64,000 bases of DNA from Flavobacterium faecale (lineage in GTDB: Bacteria > Bacteroidota > Bacteroidia > Flavobacteriales > Flavobacteriaceae): positions 3,880,001-3,944,000 of the forward strand of contig NZ_CP020918.1 of NCBI RefSeq assembly GCF_003076455.1. The letters are read 5' to 3'. The notes beneath the pieces were generated by a model, which was not told where the DNA came from, did no database searches, and was given only the letters and a program-made list of their open reading frames with translations. Of the stretch, positions 1 through 7,830 are shown in pieces (the first letter of the stretch is position 1; every line of letters starts with the position of its first letter). A program made the translations under genes and the position numbers.

Positions 1-744
1 ACCCGTTTTAGCATCTGCATCTTTTGATAAGGTAAAATTTTCTTGAGTGTCTTCTACAGTTTCTTTGAGTAGATTTAATTTCTCTTTCACAGCTGGAATC
101 GAACTTATTGACGGCTCATTTTCAATGCGTTTTTCCAACTCTTTACAATAAGCAAGTTCCTTCTCTAAGTCATTGTCTGTATTTTTTTCAGGCATATGTT
201 CTTTGAATTCCTGCTCAAAGCTGTATACTGTTTTTCGCAGTAGCTTGGAACGTTCTCTCAATACATCGATGGCTAAAAATGGATTGGATCTTGATAAAGT
301 ATGTGTGGCATCAACGATGATAGACTTCGAACGAATAATACCTTTTTCGATAGCAATGGTGACTGTTTTGTTTATCAACAGATTTAATAGGTCGGTATCC
401 TTTAGACGTAGTTTTCTAAATTTTGTTAACGAACTCGGATTGATAACATCGTCTTCTGGATTCATATCCAAAAAATATTTGAAGGACATATCGTATTGAG
501 AACGCTCCACGACATCAATATCGGAAACAGTATAGATTGTTTTAAGTAGTAAATACTTAAACATACGAACGGGACTTTCTGCCATTCGCCCATTATTGGG
601 ACAGTACTTATTTAACAACTCATCGTAAATGAATGAAAAATCAATCAAATCATTAATTTTTCTTAATAGATTTTCTTTTGGAACTATTAAATCATACAAC
701 GAAGAATACTCGCTGAATTGTATTGTTTGTTGTTGTACTAACAT
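1..744 (-). CDS. IS1182-family transposase, N-terminal part (cut by window edge)
   Basis: The reading frame opens at the ATG at 742-744 (MLVQQQTIQFSEYSSLYDL) and runs without a stop to the left edge, about 248 residues. The N-terminal pattern matches the DUF772 region of IS1182/IS5-like DDE transposases: an opening 'LYDLIVPKENLLRKI', then 'YCPNNGRMAESPVRMFKYLLL', 'DIDVVERSQYDMSFKYFL' and 'SLTKFRKLRL'. The first catalytic Asp probably lies in 'IIVDATHT'. Only the N-terminal half is present, so it is not possible to say whether the element is intact. The protein would cut and paste its own element. A strong hairpin 37 bp upstream (781-816) may shield it from outside transcription. Confidence 0.85.
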   Translation of the reverse strand, partial: MLVQQQTIQFSEYSSLYDLIVPKENLLRKINDLIDFSFIYDELLNKYCPNNGRMAESPVRMFKYLLLKTIYTVSDIDVVERSQYDMSFKYFLDMNPEDDVINPSSLTKFRKLRLKDTDLLNLLINKTVTIAIEKGIIRSKSIIVDATHTLSRSNPFLAIDVLRERSKLLRKTVYSFEQEFKEHMPEKNTDNDLEKELAYCKELEKRIENEPSISSIPAVKEKLNLLKETVEDTQENFTLSKDADAKTG

Positions 745-1098
745 CTAAAAAACACTTATAATTAGATTTAAATATAAGAAAAAAGGAGTAGAAATCCATA
801 GATATCTACTCCTTTTTATGTGTCAATTTATTAGAAAGACTTTTTCAGTGCCCTCCTGCTATCTGGGCTACTGATTTTGAGAAGTAATAAAGTCCTATTA
901 AATACTATCATAGCAAAGCATTTCTCGGAGGCGATTTAGATAAAAAAAAGCAATACTAAGGAACTGTAAGGAAGTCGAAATCAAAACCTTAAGTACAGCC
1001 ATTATACAAATCATTCGGCAGGCTCAATTCCTAGACTTGAGATGAATAAAAGAACGTTCTGCTCGAAATAAAACAATAAATACACCAAAGAATCATGA
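745..1098. other. Non-coding stretch upstream of the IS1182 gene
   Basis: No credible gene is seen in this 354-bp stretch. It holds the strong hairpin at 781-816 and a weaker imperfect hairpin at about 845-874 (TCAGTGCCC paired with GGGC-T-ACTGA). One end of the flanking insertion sequence must lie here. The terminal repeat cannot be fixed because the opposite end is outside the window. Confidence 0.5.
781..816. terminator. Bidirectional hairpin upstream of the transposase
   Basis: Perfect 12-bp arms, AAAAGGAGTAGA (781-792) and TCTACTCCTTTT (805-816), enclose a 12-nt loop. The A-run on one side and T-run on the other make it a bidirectional rho-independent terminator candidate. It lies just upstream of the transposase start, a common arrangement that keeps external transcripts out of an insertion sequence. 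Confidence 0.6.
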
Positions 1099-1308
1099 TT
1101 ATACATGGTGTTGATGCATCAATTTTTTGGTCGATCGCATGATTATGATCACCACGGGTCCCTGTGCATGAATTGGGGATGTAAAGGATTGCAAATCTAT
1201 TGCCTCGACAAAAGCATATACAAAGCGAACGTGACTATCAGGTAAAATAGTTTTCTCCAAACTAGAAAAAAACAGTTGATTACGTGGTATTCCTGTGATA
1301 TGTCGCAT
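1099..1308 (-). pseudogene. Truncated IS1182-family transposase remnant
   Basis: The first ~43 residues (MRHITGIPRNQLFFSSLEKT, then SHVRFVYAFVEAIDLQSF) match the classical N-terminus of IS1182 transposases, which read 'xFITGxxRxQxxFxxLEDxIxxDNPVRFIDAFVDxLDLxxL'. After about residue 45 the similarity ends and the frame continues as unrelated sequence to a stop, 69 residues in all against roughly 450-550 for the family. This is a decayed fragment, of a different subgroup from the transposase at the left edge. It shows repeated insertion and loss at this locus. Confidence 0.7.
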
Positions 1309-1393
1309 ACTTAAACATACAGCTTTTCTTTCAATTGCATTAATTAATTACTTATATTTGGGAGAAGTAAACGGAGTTTTTTTCACAGACTTA

Positions 1394-2096
1394 TGTTGGC
1401 GGTAATTTTAAACACAAATACCTAAATATGGGACAATTAAGCCAGATATTTATTTTTTTTACTTCAGTTTTATTTGCTCAAGAAAATCAAGGCTCAATAA
1501 CATTTGAAGAAAAAATTAAATTAGAAATAGAAAATCCATCTTCACAATACTTCTATCCTAATTTATTAACCAAAATAAATGAACTACCTGAAAGTACCTC
1601 GCAAGAAGAACTTAAGTTTTTATATTATGGTCAAATCTATAAGAAAGGAAGTGGATTATCTTTTTTAGACAATCCAAACGAAGACACTTTCAGAAAAGCA
1701 GTAATGCAGAAGAATTGTAATAAAATCTTGAAATTTGTATACTTAAATTTAAAGCAAAATCCAGTTCTACTTACTACATTAATGCCAGTTTGCGACTGTC
1801 AATCAAAAATAAAAGCAACAGAAAAAGATTACTTAAATACTAGGCTAAAAATATTAATAGAATTAATTTTAGATACCGGAAATGGATATTCTAAAGAAAC
1901 TGCAATAAAAATAGCAAACATTGAAGATGATTTATTATTAAAAGAAATTTTAAAATTTAAAGACGGAAAAGAAACATTTGAAACTTTGAACAATAGAACA
2001 TTCAGTGTTTGGAATAATGGAATTGAAAAAATTTACTTTGAAGATAGTTGGAATTATAAATACAACTGATTAAAAAAGGAAAAACTACCGCTAACA
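1394..2096. repeat. Inverted 11-bp motif flanking the DUF4919-like gene
   Basis: TGTTGGCGGTA (1394-1404) lies upstream of the gene and TACCGCTAACA (2086-2096) downstream. They are reverse complements except for one base. Just after the right copy comes a further foldable stretch with GTTGG/CCAAC arms and the palindrome CACTCGAGTG. The layout recalls a cassette-like unit, but the motifs do not match the canonical integron attC core, so the assignment is uncertain. Confidence 0.35.
1428..2069 (+). CDS. DUF4919-like secreted protein
   Basis: A 213-aa protein. The N-terminus is hydrophobic and ends in a signal-peptidase-like site (IFFTSVLFAQENQ), so export is likely. The body contains 'YFYPNLLTKINELPEST', an 'EELKFLYYGQIY' segment and a C-terminal 'EILKFKDGKETFETLNNR', the layout of the DUF4919 family of Bacteroidota. 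The family has no known biochemical role. The region is AT-rich and flanked by short inverted motifs and transposase remnants, which suggests horizontal acquisition. The ATG at 1428 is used because no better in-frame start is seen upstream, although the signal peptide would be short. Confidence 0.55.
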   Translation: MGQLSQIFIFFTSVLFAQENQGSITFEEKIKLEIENPSSQYFYPNLLTKINELPESTSQEELKFLYYGQIYKKGSGLSFLDNPNEDTFRKAVMQKNCNKILKFVYLNLKQNPVLLTTLMPVCDCQSKIKATEKDYLNTRLKILIELILDTGNGYSKETAIKIANIEDDLLLKEILKFKDGKETFETLNNRTFSVWNNGIEKIYFEDSWNYKYN

Positions 2097-2193
2097 GCAA
2101 AGATTTCGTTGGACTTGAAAAGCCAACACTCGAGTGGTAACAAGCAGACGAAGTAATAAAACCTTTACTGATGGAGGTAATAAAAAAAACAAA

Positions 2194-3183
2194 ATGTGGT
2201 TTGAACAATTAACTGGATTTAAAGAAGAATCCGCCGAGAATGTTAGGAACAATATTAAGATTAGTGGAAGCGAATTCATTTCATTAGTAAATTCTAAAAA
2301 GTTTTGTTTTGGTAAATTAGAAATACCAACACTATCAGAACTGAAAAAGCAAAACGAAGATATCAAAGGATACATTGGCAGGATTCAAGTAAAAGAAATT
2401 GTTGATGATGTGCAGAAATTACATTGCTTGGTTGAAAATTCAGATGTACTATTTCAAGCTGCTTCACAATTTAATTTGCTTGAAATGGTTAGCCCAGCCA
2501 TAACCCCTGAACAAGGGATCGACAGCTATGAATTTGATTACACACAAGGTCCAGCTTGTGCAATTTCTTGTGGTGCTGGTACAATTTATCGAAATTATTT
2601 CGCAGATGTGAATGGGCAAATTGGACAGACAGAAAACAACCAAATAGATTGTCTAGATCTAATAGGTAAAGAATTTGAAAATGATAAGTTGAAGCTATGG
2701 AAAATGCAAAATGGTTATGCTTTGGTCAATCAAAACGGGCTTTTAGCTATCAATAAAAAGATTGCTCAACTATCTGAAGCTGGCAGAGAAAAACTGAAAG
2801 AAAAACTTAAAATTGGTATTCAATGGAATACCGAAGTTACTAAATCGGACACAAAGCATACAGTTTCTCAAATTTATTGTTCAGCTTTGCCAGTAGCATA
2901 CAGCCAAACAGAATCATTTTATTGGGAATATTTTGCAAGAATCATTTTGGAAGCTACTTATGAAGCAACGCTATACGCTGCTGTCCTAAATATGAAAAAT
3001 AATAAATCAAATAAAGTTTTTCTAACTTTAGTTGGTGGCGGAGCATTTGGAAATGAAGAACATTGGATTTTAGAATCATTACAAAAAGCAATCAGAAAAT
3101 TCAAAAACGTTCCTTTGGATATTAAAATTGTAAGTTATGGCAAGTCTAATCCAAATTTGATAAAATGCATCAACGAGCTCTAG
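2194..3183 (+). CDS. Uncharacterized protein with macro-domain-like C-terminus
   Basis: The frame is open from 2134, but the ATG at 2194 (MWFEQLTGFKEE) is the likely start, giving about 329 aa, because the preceding 20 residues are basic and low quality. There is no signal peptide. Two Gly-rich motifs stand out: 'QGPACAISCGAGTIYRNYF' near the middle and 'VFLTLVGGGAFGNEEHWI' near the C-terminus, followed by an amphipathic helix and 'DIKIVSYG'. This second block resembles the hydrophobic strand, GxG(A/V)FG loop, helix, strand pattern of macro domains that bind ADP-ribose. The fold assignment is inference; a substrate cannot be named. It is probably an acquired gene next to DUF4919. Confidence 0.6.
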   Translation: MWFEQLTGFKEESAENVRNNIKISGSEFISLVNSKKFCFGKLEIPTLSELKKQNEDIKGYIGRIQVKEIVDDVQKLHCLVENSDVLFQAASQFNLLEMVSPAITPEQGIDSYEFDYTQGPACAISCGAGTIYRNYFADVNGQIGQTENNQIDCLDLIGKEFENDKLKLWKMQNGYALVNQNGLLAINKKIAQLSEAGREKLKEKLKIGIQWNTEVTKSDTKHTVSQIYCSALPVAYSQTESFYWEYFARIILEATYEATLYAAVLNMKNNKSNKVFLTLVGGGAFGNEEHWILESLQKAIRKFKNVPLDIKIVSYGKSNPNLIKCINEL

Positions 3184-3242
3184 AATAATTACTAGCAGTT
3201 GGGTAAATAGGTTCGTTTACCGCAATGAATTTAGTTTAGATT

Positions 3243-4620
3243 ATGCTTTCAGAATGACAAACTGTGTAGATATGCATTACGCATAGTTTGGCGCTCCCAA
3301 GTTTTATATGAGCTTCTATTCTAACCTAATAATTATTATTTATTTCATTTTTATTTGTGCTGATAACAATAAAAATCACCTGAATTCGAAACACAGTGCA
3401 TACATTGATTTCCCGTGCTCTTGGCAGTTGCTCGACATTGTCCATAATTACAATCTAATTCAGATTTCTCCTTTACATTTTGATCTGCAGGTACTTTGAC
3501 CGTAGTAAAGCTTAACAAACCAGTTGCTATTGCAAGTAAAAGTATTTTTTTCATGTGTTATATTTTTTCTCGAAACAAAGAGACAACTAATATACTGGTA
3601 TAACAATACCCAATTTTAGGTATATTTAGAATATTTTACCTGCGCAAGGTTTGGCGCTCTTGAGCGTTCCAAAGCTTATATGAACTTCTAATGAATCCAA
3701 TTATAGAGCCGCTACAACTTTATCGACAAAGAAAAACTTATATGCCTAATATGGATTAAAAAATTGCAAAGCATTCGATAATAAAGAAAATGATCTACTG
3801 TACGTGATTGCTTTCCCGAAAACGGGACAAGCACTTCGTCGCAACAGCCTTATTTTGCGTCCGTTTTTTATCTAGAGAATCTTTCAGAATGACAAACTTT
3901 GTGAATTTACTTTGCGCATGGTTTGGCGCTCTTGAGCGTTCCAAAGCTTATATGAACTTCTATTGAATCCAATTATAGAGCCGCAGTAAATTTTAGCGAC
4001 AAAGAAAAACTTATATGCCTTATATGGTTTAAAAAATTGCAAAGCATTCGATAAAGAGCAAAATGATATACCGTAAGTGATTGCTTTCCCGAAAACGGGA
4101 CAAGCACTTCGTCGCAATGACCTTATTTTGCGTCCGTTGTTTGTCTAGAGATTCTTTCAGAATGACAAACTTTGTAGATATGAATTGTGCATAGTTTGGC
4201 GCTCTTGAGCGTTCCAAAACTTATATGAACTTCTAGTGAATCCAATTATAGAGCCGCAATAAATTTTAGCGACAAAGAAAAACTTATATGTCTTATATGG
4301 TATAAAAAATTGCAAAGCATCCGATAAAGAGCAAAATGATATACCGTAAGTGATTACTTTCCCCAAAAGCTGGACAGGCGCTTCGTCGCAAGGACAAACT
4401 TTGTGGATTTACGTTGCGCATGCTTTGGCGCTCTTGAGCGTTCCAAAGCTTATATGAACTTCTAGTGAATCCAATTATAGAGCCGCTACAACTTTAGCGA
4501 CAAAGAAAAACTTATATGTCTTACATGGTTTAAAAAATTGCAAAGCATTCGATAATAAACAAAATGATATACTATAAGTGTTGCACTTTTGAGCGTACCA
4601 AAAATTATAATAAAGTTCAA
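3243..4620. repeat. Cluster of ~272-bp imperfect tandem repeats
   Basis: A marker string 'TTTGGCGCTCTTGAGCGTTC' recurs at 3650, 3922, 4195 and 4424, with a diverged copy at 3287 and a decayed one near 4582, giving spacings of about 272, 273 and 229 bp. Each unit also carries 'CTTTCAGAATGACAAAC', 'GAATCCAATTATAGAGCCGC', a CCCG-AAAA-CGGG hairpin and 'GCACTTCGTCGCAA'. The short frames inside (around 3884-4366) repeat along with the units and are not genes. The function is unknown. Confidence 0.8.
3351..3554 (-). CDS. Small Cys-rich secreted protein (DUF5763-like)
   Basis: A 67-aa protein with a clear signal peptide (MKKILLLAIATGLLSFTTV). The mature part has the spaced cysteines and histidine of a compact metal-binding knot: 'CNYGQCRATAKSTGNQCMHC' then 'YCYQHK'. 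The pattern QCxAxxKSxGxxCxxC...YCxQH resembles the DUF5763-type Zn ribbon, here secreted. The gene sits between the first, diverged copy and the second copy of the tandem repeats, which suggests insertion into the array. Function is unknown. Confidence 0.65.
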   Translation of the reverse strand: MKKILLLAIATGLLSFTTVKVPADQNVKEKSELDCNYGQCRATAKSTGNQCMHCVSNSGDFYCYQHK

Positions 4621-4726
4621 TATCCTTAAATATCACCCCCCTAAAAATCGACAAAGAAATACTTAATTCGTTCAAAACGCAGCCTACCCAAATTGAACCT
4701 AAAAACAACTTTATTTAACCAAAAAA

Positions 4727-4758
4727 AAGCGCCCCAATATTTAATTATTGAGGCGCTT
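4727..4758 (-). terminator. Terminator of the minus-strand 72-aa gene
   Basis: The arms at 4727-4739 and 4746-4758 pair (AAGCGCC and GGCGCTT with CAATA/TATTG and one mismatch). A run of eight A on the plus strand gives a U-tract in minus-strand RNA. It lies 12 bp past the stop of the 72-aa gene. Confidence 0.75.
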
Positions 4759-4769
4759 AGACTTTTAAA

Positions 4770-4988
4770 CTATTTCTTTTCTTCATTGTTTAATTTATCA
4801 TCAAAATCAGGTTCTTCACCTTTAAATTTTTGAGTATCAACATCGTAATTTTCATCGTTTGTTAATATCTCATCGTGATCTTTGTATTGATGTTTTCTCA
4901 TATCACTTCTGTTGTCTCCTCCTTTGTGATTTTGATTTTGCGGATTGTGGTTGTTTGCGCTCATAATTTTTTGTTTTAATGTTTCCAT
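4770..4988 (-). CDS. Small hydrophilic protein, unknown function
   Basis: A 72-aa, highly charged protein rich in Asn, Asp, Lys and His (KGGDNRSDMRKHQYKDHDE) with no membrane segment and probably disordered. A second ATG at 4964 (MSANNHNPQN) could be the true start. It is followed by a good terminator on its own strand, which supports expression. It precedes a group of minus-strand envelope genes but is separated from them. No family is recognised. Confidence 0.5.
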   Translation of the reverse strand: METLKQKIMSANNHNPQNQNHKGGDNRSDMRKHQYKDHDEILTNDENYDVDTQKFKGEEPDFDDKLNNEEKK

Positions 4989-5059
4989 AAAATTACTACA
5001 ATATCAAAGGAATGCTGTTACGAAATTTCCTTTCAATATTACAGAATTTTAAACAAGCC

Positions 5060-5482
5060 TTATATGCGCTCACGATATGCCTTCCACGCGCCTGTTGACC
5101 AAATTGCCCACGCAATTAAAACGGGTTGAAAGAACAAACGCATCAATCGTGCTTCATCTGAGTTCAAGGAACCAAAAGCATCTTTATGATCCATATACTG
5201 AGCAATATTTCCCGGAAACACAAGGATAAAAAACAGTCCTAGAAACCATCCTATGTTGACACGTTGTGTTTTCCAGAACATTAAAGCCAGTCCTAAGGCA
5301 ATTTCGACAATACCTGATAAAATAACGACTAGATCCTTACTCACAGGAACCCAATCGGGAACTTGAGCCTGAAAATCTTCTCTAAAAAAGGTTAGGTGAC
5401 TGTAGCCTGCAAATATCATAAACGAGGCTAGCACGATGCGAAATATATCTTGTATCGTTGTTGTGTGTATGTAATTTTTCAT
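5060..5482 (-). CDS. DoxX-like membrane protein
   Basis: A 140-aa protein with four hydrophobic segments (about residues 12-30, 48-66, 75-93, 113-130). The first helix motif 'RIVLASFMIFAGYSHLTFF' and 'GIVEIALGLALMF' fit the DoxX family of small four-helix inner-membrane proteins, which are linked to redox and thiol stress in other bacteria. The gene begins 11 bp after the stop of the upstream hydrolase gene, so the two are probably co-transcribed. The substrate is unknown. Confidence 0.75.
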   Translation of the reverse strand: MKNYIHTTTIQDIFRIVLASFMIFAGYSHLTFFREDFQAQVPDWVPVSKDLVVILSGIVEIALGLALMFWKTQRVNIGWFLGLFFILVFPGNIAQYMDHKDAFGSLNSDEARLMRLFFQPVLIAWAIWSTGAWKAYRERI

Positions 5483-5493
5483 AATTCTTACTT

Positions 5494-6477
5494 TTAGTTT
5501 TTATATTGTGTATTAATCCAACCAAAAATTTCGTTGTATACCTGCTGTCTCACTTCTAATTTTGACAACACAAGATCGTGCATTCCTTCTTTAATTTCAA
5601 CCACTGTTACGTTCCCTTTTATCAGCTTTCCGTATTTGGCAATATGCTCTACGTCAAGAACTGCATCGCTCACTTTTAATTTGTCGGTCCAATTACTAAC
5701 CATTATTGACTTATCACTGTGCAGTACCAATAACGGTACGGTTACGCTGCAATTGTTCTGTATGTTTTGCTGTGCCTCATATATAGCGTGTAAGAAACCT
5801 AGATTTACTTTTGAGATACTAATAGGTTTCCAGACCATAGAATATTCCCACTCCCCAAAATAATCTTTGTGCAAACTTTGCCCATACATATCGTTGAAGC
5901 CCGCAGGTAAAAGCGGATTTGGGAATTTCTCTCCTATCCAGGACAGTATTGGAATAGCAAATTTTCTTTCGAAAAAACTTAAATTATAAGCATAAAAAGG
6001 GCTGTTGCATATTAATCCCTGAAACAAAGTACTATTTGGGTTTCTTGAAGCGAAATAAGTAATGATTAATCCACCCGTAGAGTGCCCATTCAGCAAAATT
6101 TGCTTATTCCATTCTTCCTTTATAATGTCTAAGGCCAAAATAAGCTCTTCGTCATACTCGAGTAAAGAACGTACATTATTCAGTTTTTGATGTGGCAGAT
6201 GCGAGCGGCCGTACTTACGTAAATCTAAGGCATAAAAATTATACCCTTTGGTATTGAAATTAGTGGCCAATTCTTCTTGAAAAAAATAATCGTTAAAGCC
6301 ATGAATATACAATACGGCTTTGTTGGAAGTACTACTGCACAAGCTTCTAACTAAAGTAGCAATCGCTTTGCCCTCATAATCATTTTTTAAAGTAAGAGTA
6401 CGATTTTCGAAATTTCCTCCAAGAACATCTCTTTTATAGGCAGTATTCTTAGGATCGCTATGTTGGTTATGTTGCAT
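5494..6477 (-). CDS. Alpha/beta hydrolase (serine aminopeptidase S33 / lysophospholipase-like)
   Basis: A 327-aa cytoplasmic protein with no signal peptide. It has the alpha/beta hydrolase layout: oxyanion-side 'VLYIHGFNDYF' around residue 85, nucleophile elbow 'NGHSTGG' (Ser in G-H-S-T-G) near 153, the late acid strand 'VPLLVLHSDKSIMV', and the C-terminal catalytic His in 'EGMHDLVLS'. This order matches the Hydrolase_4 / lysophospholipase group, which acts on ester or acyl substrates. It lies directly before the DoxX gene. The specific substrate cannot be read from sequence. Confidence 0.85.
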   Translation of the reverse strand: MQHNQHSDPKNTAYKRDVLGGNFENRTLTLKNDYEGKAIATLVRSLCSSTSNKAVLYIHGFNDYFFQEELATNFNTKGYNFYALDLRKYGRSHLPHQKLNNVRSLLEYDEELILALDIIKEEWNKQILLNGHSTGGLIITYFASRNPNSTLFQGLICNSPFYAYNLSFFERKFAIPILSWIGEKFPNPLLPAGFNDMYGQSLHKDYFGEWEYSMVWKPISISKVNLGFLHAIYEAQQNIQNNCSVTVPLLVLHSDKSIMVSNWTDKLKVSDAVLDVEHIAKYGKLIKGNVTVVEIKEGMHDLVLSKLEVRQQVYNEIFGWINTQYKN

Positions 6478-6514
6478 CTATTTTTTTTATTTATCGAAAG
6501 TAAATTACTTCCTT

Positions 6515-7027
6515 TTATAGTAGTTTTTCAATTGGTGGCGCTTTGGGGTCTTTTATGTTTTTGATTACGGATAAACTTCCATCGGTTTCTAAAATTACGG
6601 CATCAATATCTTGCAATGTAGCATAACCCGACTTTCGAATTACTCCCCAAATTTCGTCCTCGTCTATTCGTTCTTTGAGCATATTTGCTTTGATTAAACT
6701 GCCACGATAGACCATTAAAATGAGTGCAGATTTCACCAAATCACTTACTGCTTGACTTCGAGAAGACAGAAAGGTAATACCATATTGAAGAAAAATTAAT
6801 AAACTAAAGGCTAAAACACCTTCAGATATCGAAATACTCTTCGTTAAAATCACCGACGCAAATATAGAACCTAATGCAATAGTAACGATAAAATCAAAAG
6901 CATTCATTTTTGACAATGTACGTTTCCCAGATACTCGCAACAAGACTATTATCGAAGGGTAAGCAATCACAGTGACGACGAAAATTCGTAGCAGTGGTTC
7001 CCAACCTGCAAAAAATATATTTTCCAT
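6515..7027 (-). CDS. DUF421 membrane protein (YetF-like)
   Basis: A 170-aa protein with three N-terminal transmembrane segments (about 10-30, 42-62, 66-86) containing the signature 'VLLRVSGKRTLSKMNAFDFIVTIALGS'. A small cytoplasmic domain follows, with 'RIDEDEIWGVIRKSGYATLQDIDAVILETDGSLSVI'. Both parts match the DUF421/YetF family at normal length. The family role is unclear; in Bacillus it is tied to sporulation and stress. It lies 38 bp upstream of the hydrolase gene on the same strand, perhaps one transcription unit. Confidence 0.88.
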   Translation of the reverse strand: MENIFFAGWEPLLRIFVVTVIAYPSIIVLLRVSGKRTLSKMNAFDFIVTIALGSIFASVILTKSISISEGVLAFSLLIFLQYGITFLSSRSQAVSDLVKSALILMVYRGSLIKANMLKERIDEDEIWGVIRKSGYATLQDIDAVILETDGSLSVIKNIKDPKAPPIEKLL

Positions 7028-7119
7028 TTTTAATCTTTTTAGTTTCGAATAATTTCTACTTAAAGGTTATCACTTTCGAATGAAAGCTATTTAGCAAACA
7101 AATACTGTTGTCAGCTTAA

Positions 7120-7563
7120 TCATAGCAAACAATAGGTATAAACTGCAATGACGGTAAAAAGGATGTGAACCAAAAAAATCTGGATAAAATATCCCATATA
7201 ATCCATTTTTGGTTTGTACCTGCAGATACTAAAAATTACTATCCATGACACAACACCAATTAAACCCGTACAAATGGCCAAAAAGACAAGATTCAATGCC
7301 ATCTTATCAAGACCAATAGACTGCCATAACAAATGATAGGCTGTGACCAAAGCAATACCTATAATATAATGCAACGACCACGAAATGTAAATACGCATCG
7401 TTGGTGTTTGACCTATTGCATAAGAATCTAATAAATACCCCAACAATACAGGTTCACGATACTGCTTGTTTAATACATTTGATAACGCATAACTTACCAA
7501 GGTCATTACTGATGTGGCAACAACCGAAGCAAATACTACCTTAAATAGAGTATAAATATCCAT
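7120..7563 (-). CDS. Four-helix integral membrane protein, unknown function
   Basis: A 147-aa protein with four predicted membrane spans (about 6-26, 60-80, 90-110, 122-145) and short loops. A few polar groups are conserved-looking: 'YAIGQTPTMRIYISWSLHYIIG' and 'CRYKPKMDYMGYF'. It resembles small DUF2938-like or unnamed membrane proteins of Flavobacteriaceae, but no family can be assigned with confidence. It is on the same strand as the DUF421 gene, 92 bp upstream of it. Confidence 0.65.
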   Translation of the reverse strand: MDIYTLFKVVFASVVATSVMTLVSYALSNVLNKQYREPVLLGYLLDSYAIGQTPTMRIYISWSLHYIIGIALVTAYHLLWQSIGLDKMALNLVFLAICTGLIGVVSWIVIFSICRYKPKMDYMGYFIQIFLVHILFTVIAVYTYCLL

Positions 7564-7830
7564 AGCTGCTTTTTATACAAAAATAACTTTTTAACAACTG
7601 TTTCATGTTATAGCTTTAGGTCAATGATTTATAGTATTTTCATATTCTAAAATTTATTTTAATTATGGGACATCCTGTTTTGGAACTTTCTACAGAATTT
7701 ACCCTTAAAATAAAGACGATAAGTACTAATGAAAATAAATGAGTATCATGGTTTAAAGGTAGAAATTCATCCTCAACTCCATTGATAAATAATACCTTTG
7801 CAGGCCCAATCATCAATAGAAAGTAATTAA

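Noticed and set aside
173..499. 108-aa plus-strand frame at the left edge
   Set aside because: It lies antisense to the clear IS1182 transposase reading frame and has no recognisable features.
1394..2096. Integron attC sites around the DUF4919 gene
   Set aside because: The motifs lack the GTTRRRY/RYYYAAC core and no integron integrase is present in the window; kept only as a weak cassette-like finding.
3884..4708. Several 60-80 aa minus-strand frames in the repeat array
   Set aside because: They recur with the repeat unit, have no start context and their residues change in step with the repeat, so they are by-products of the array.
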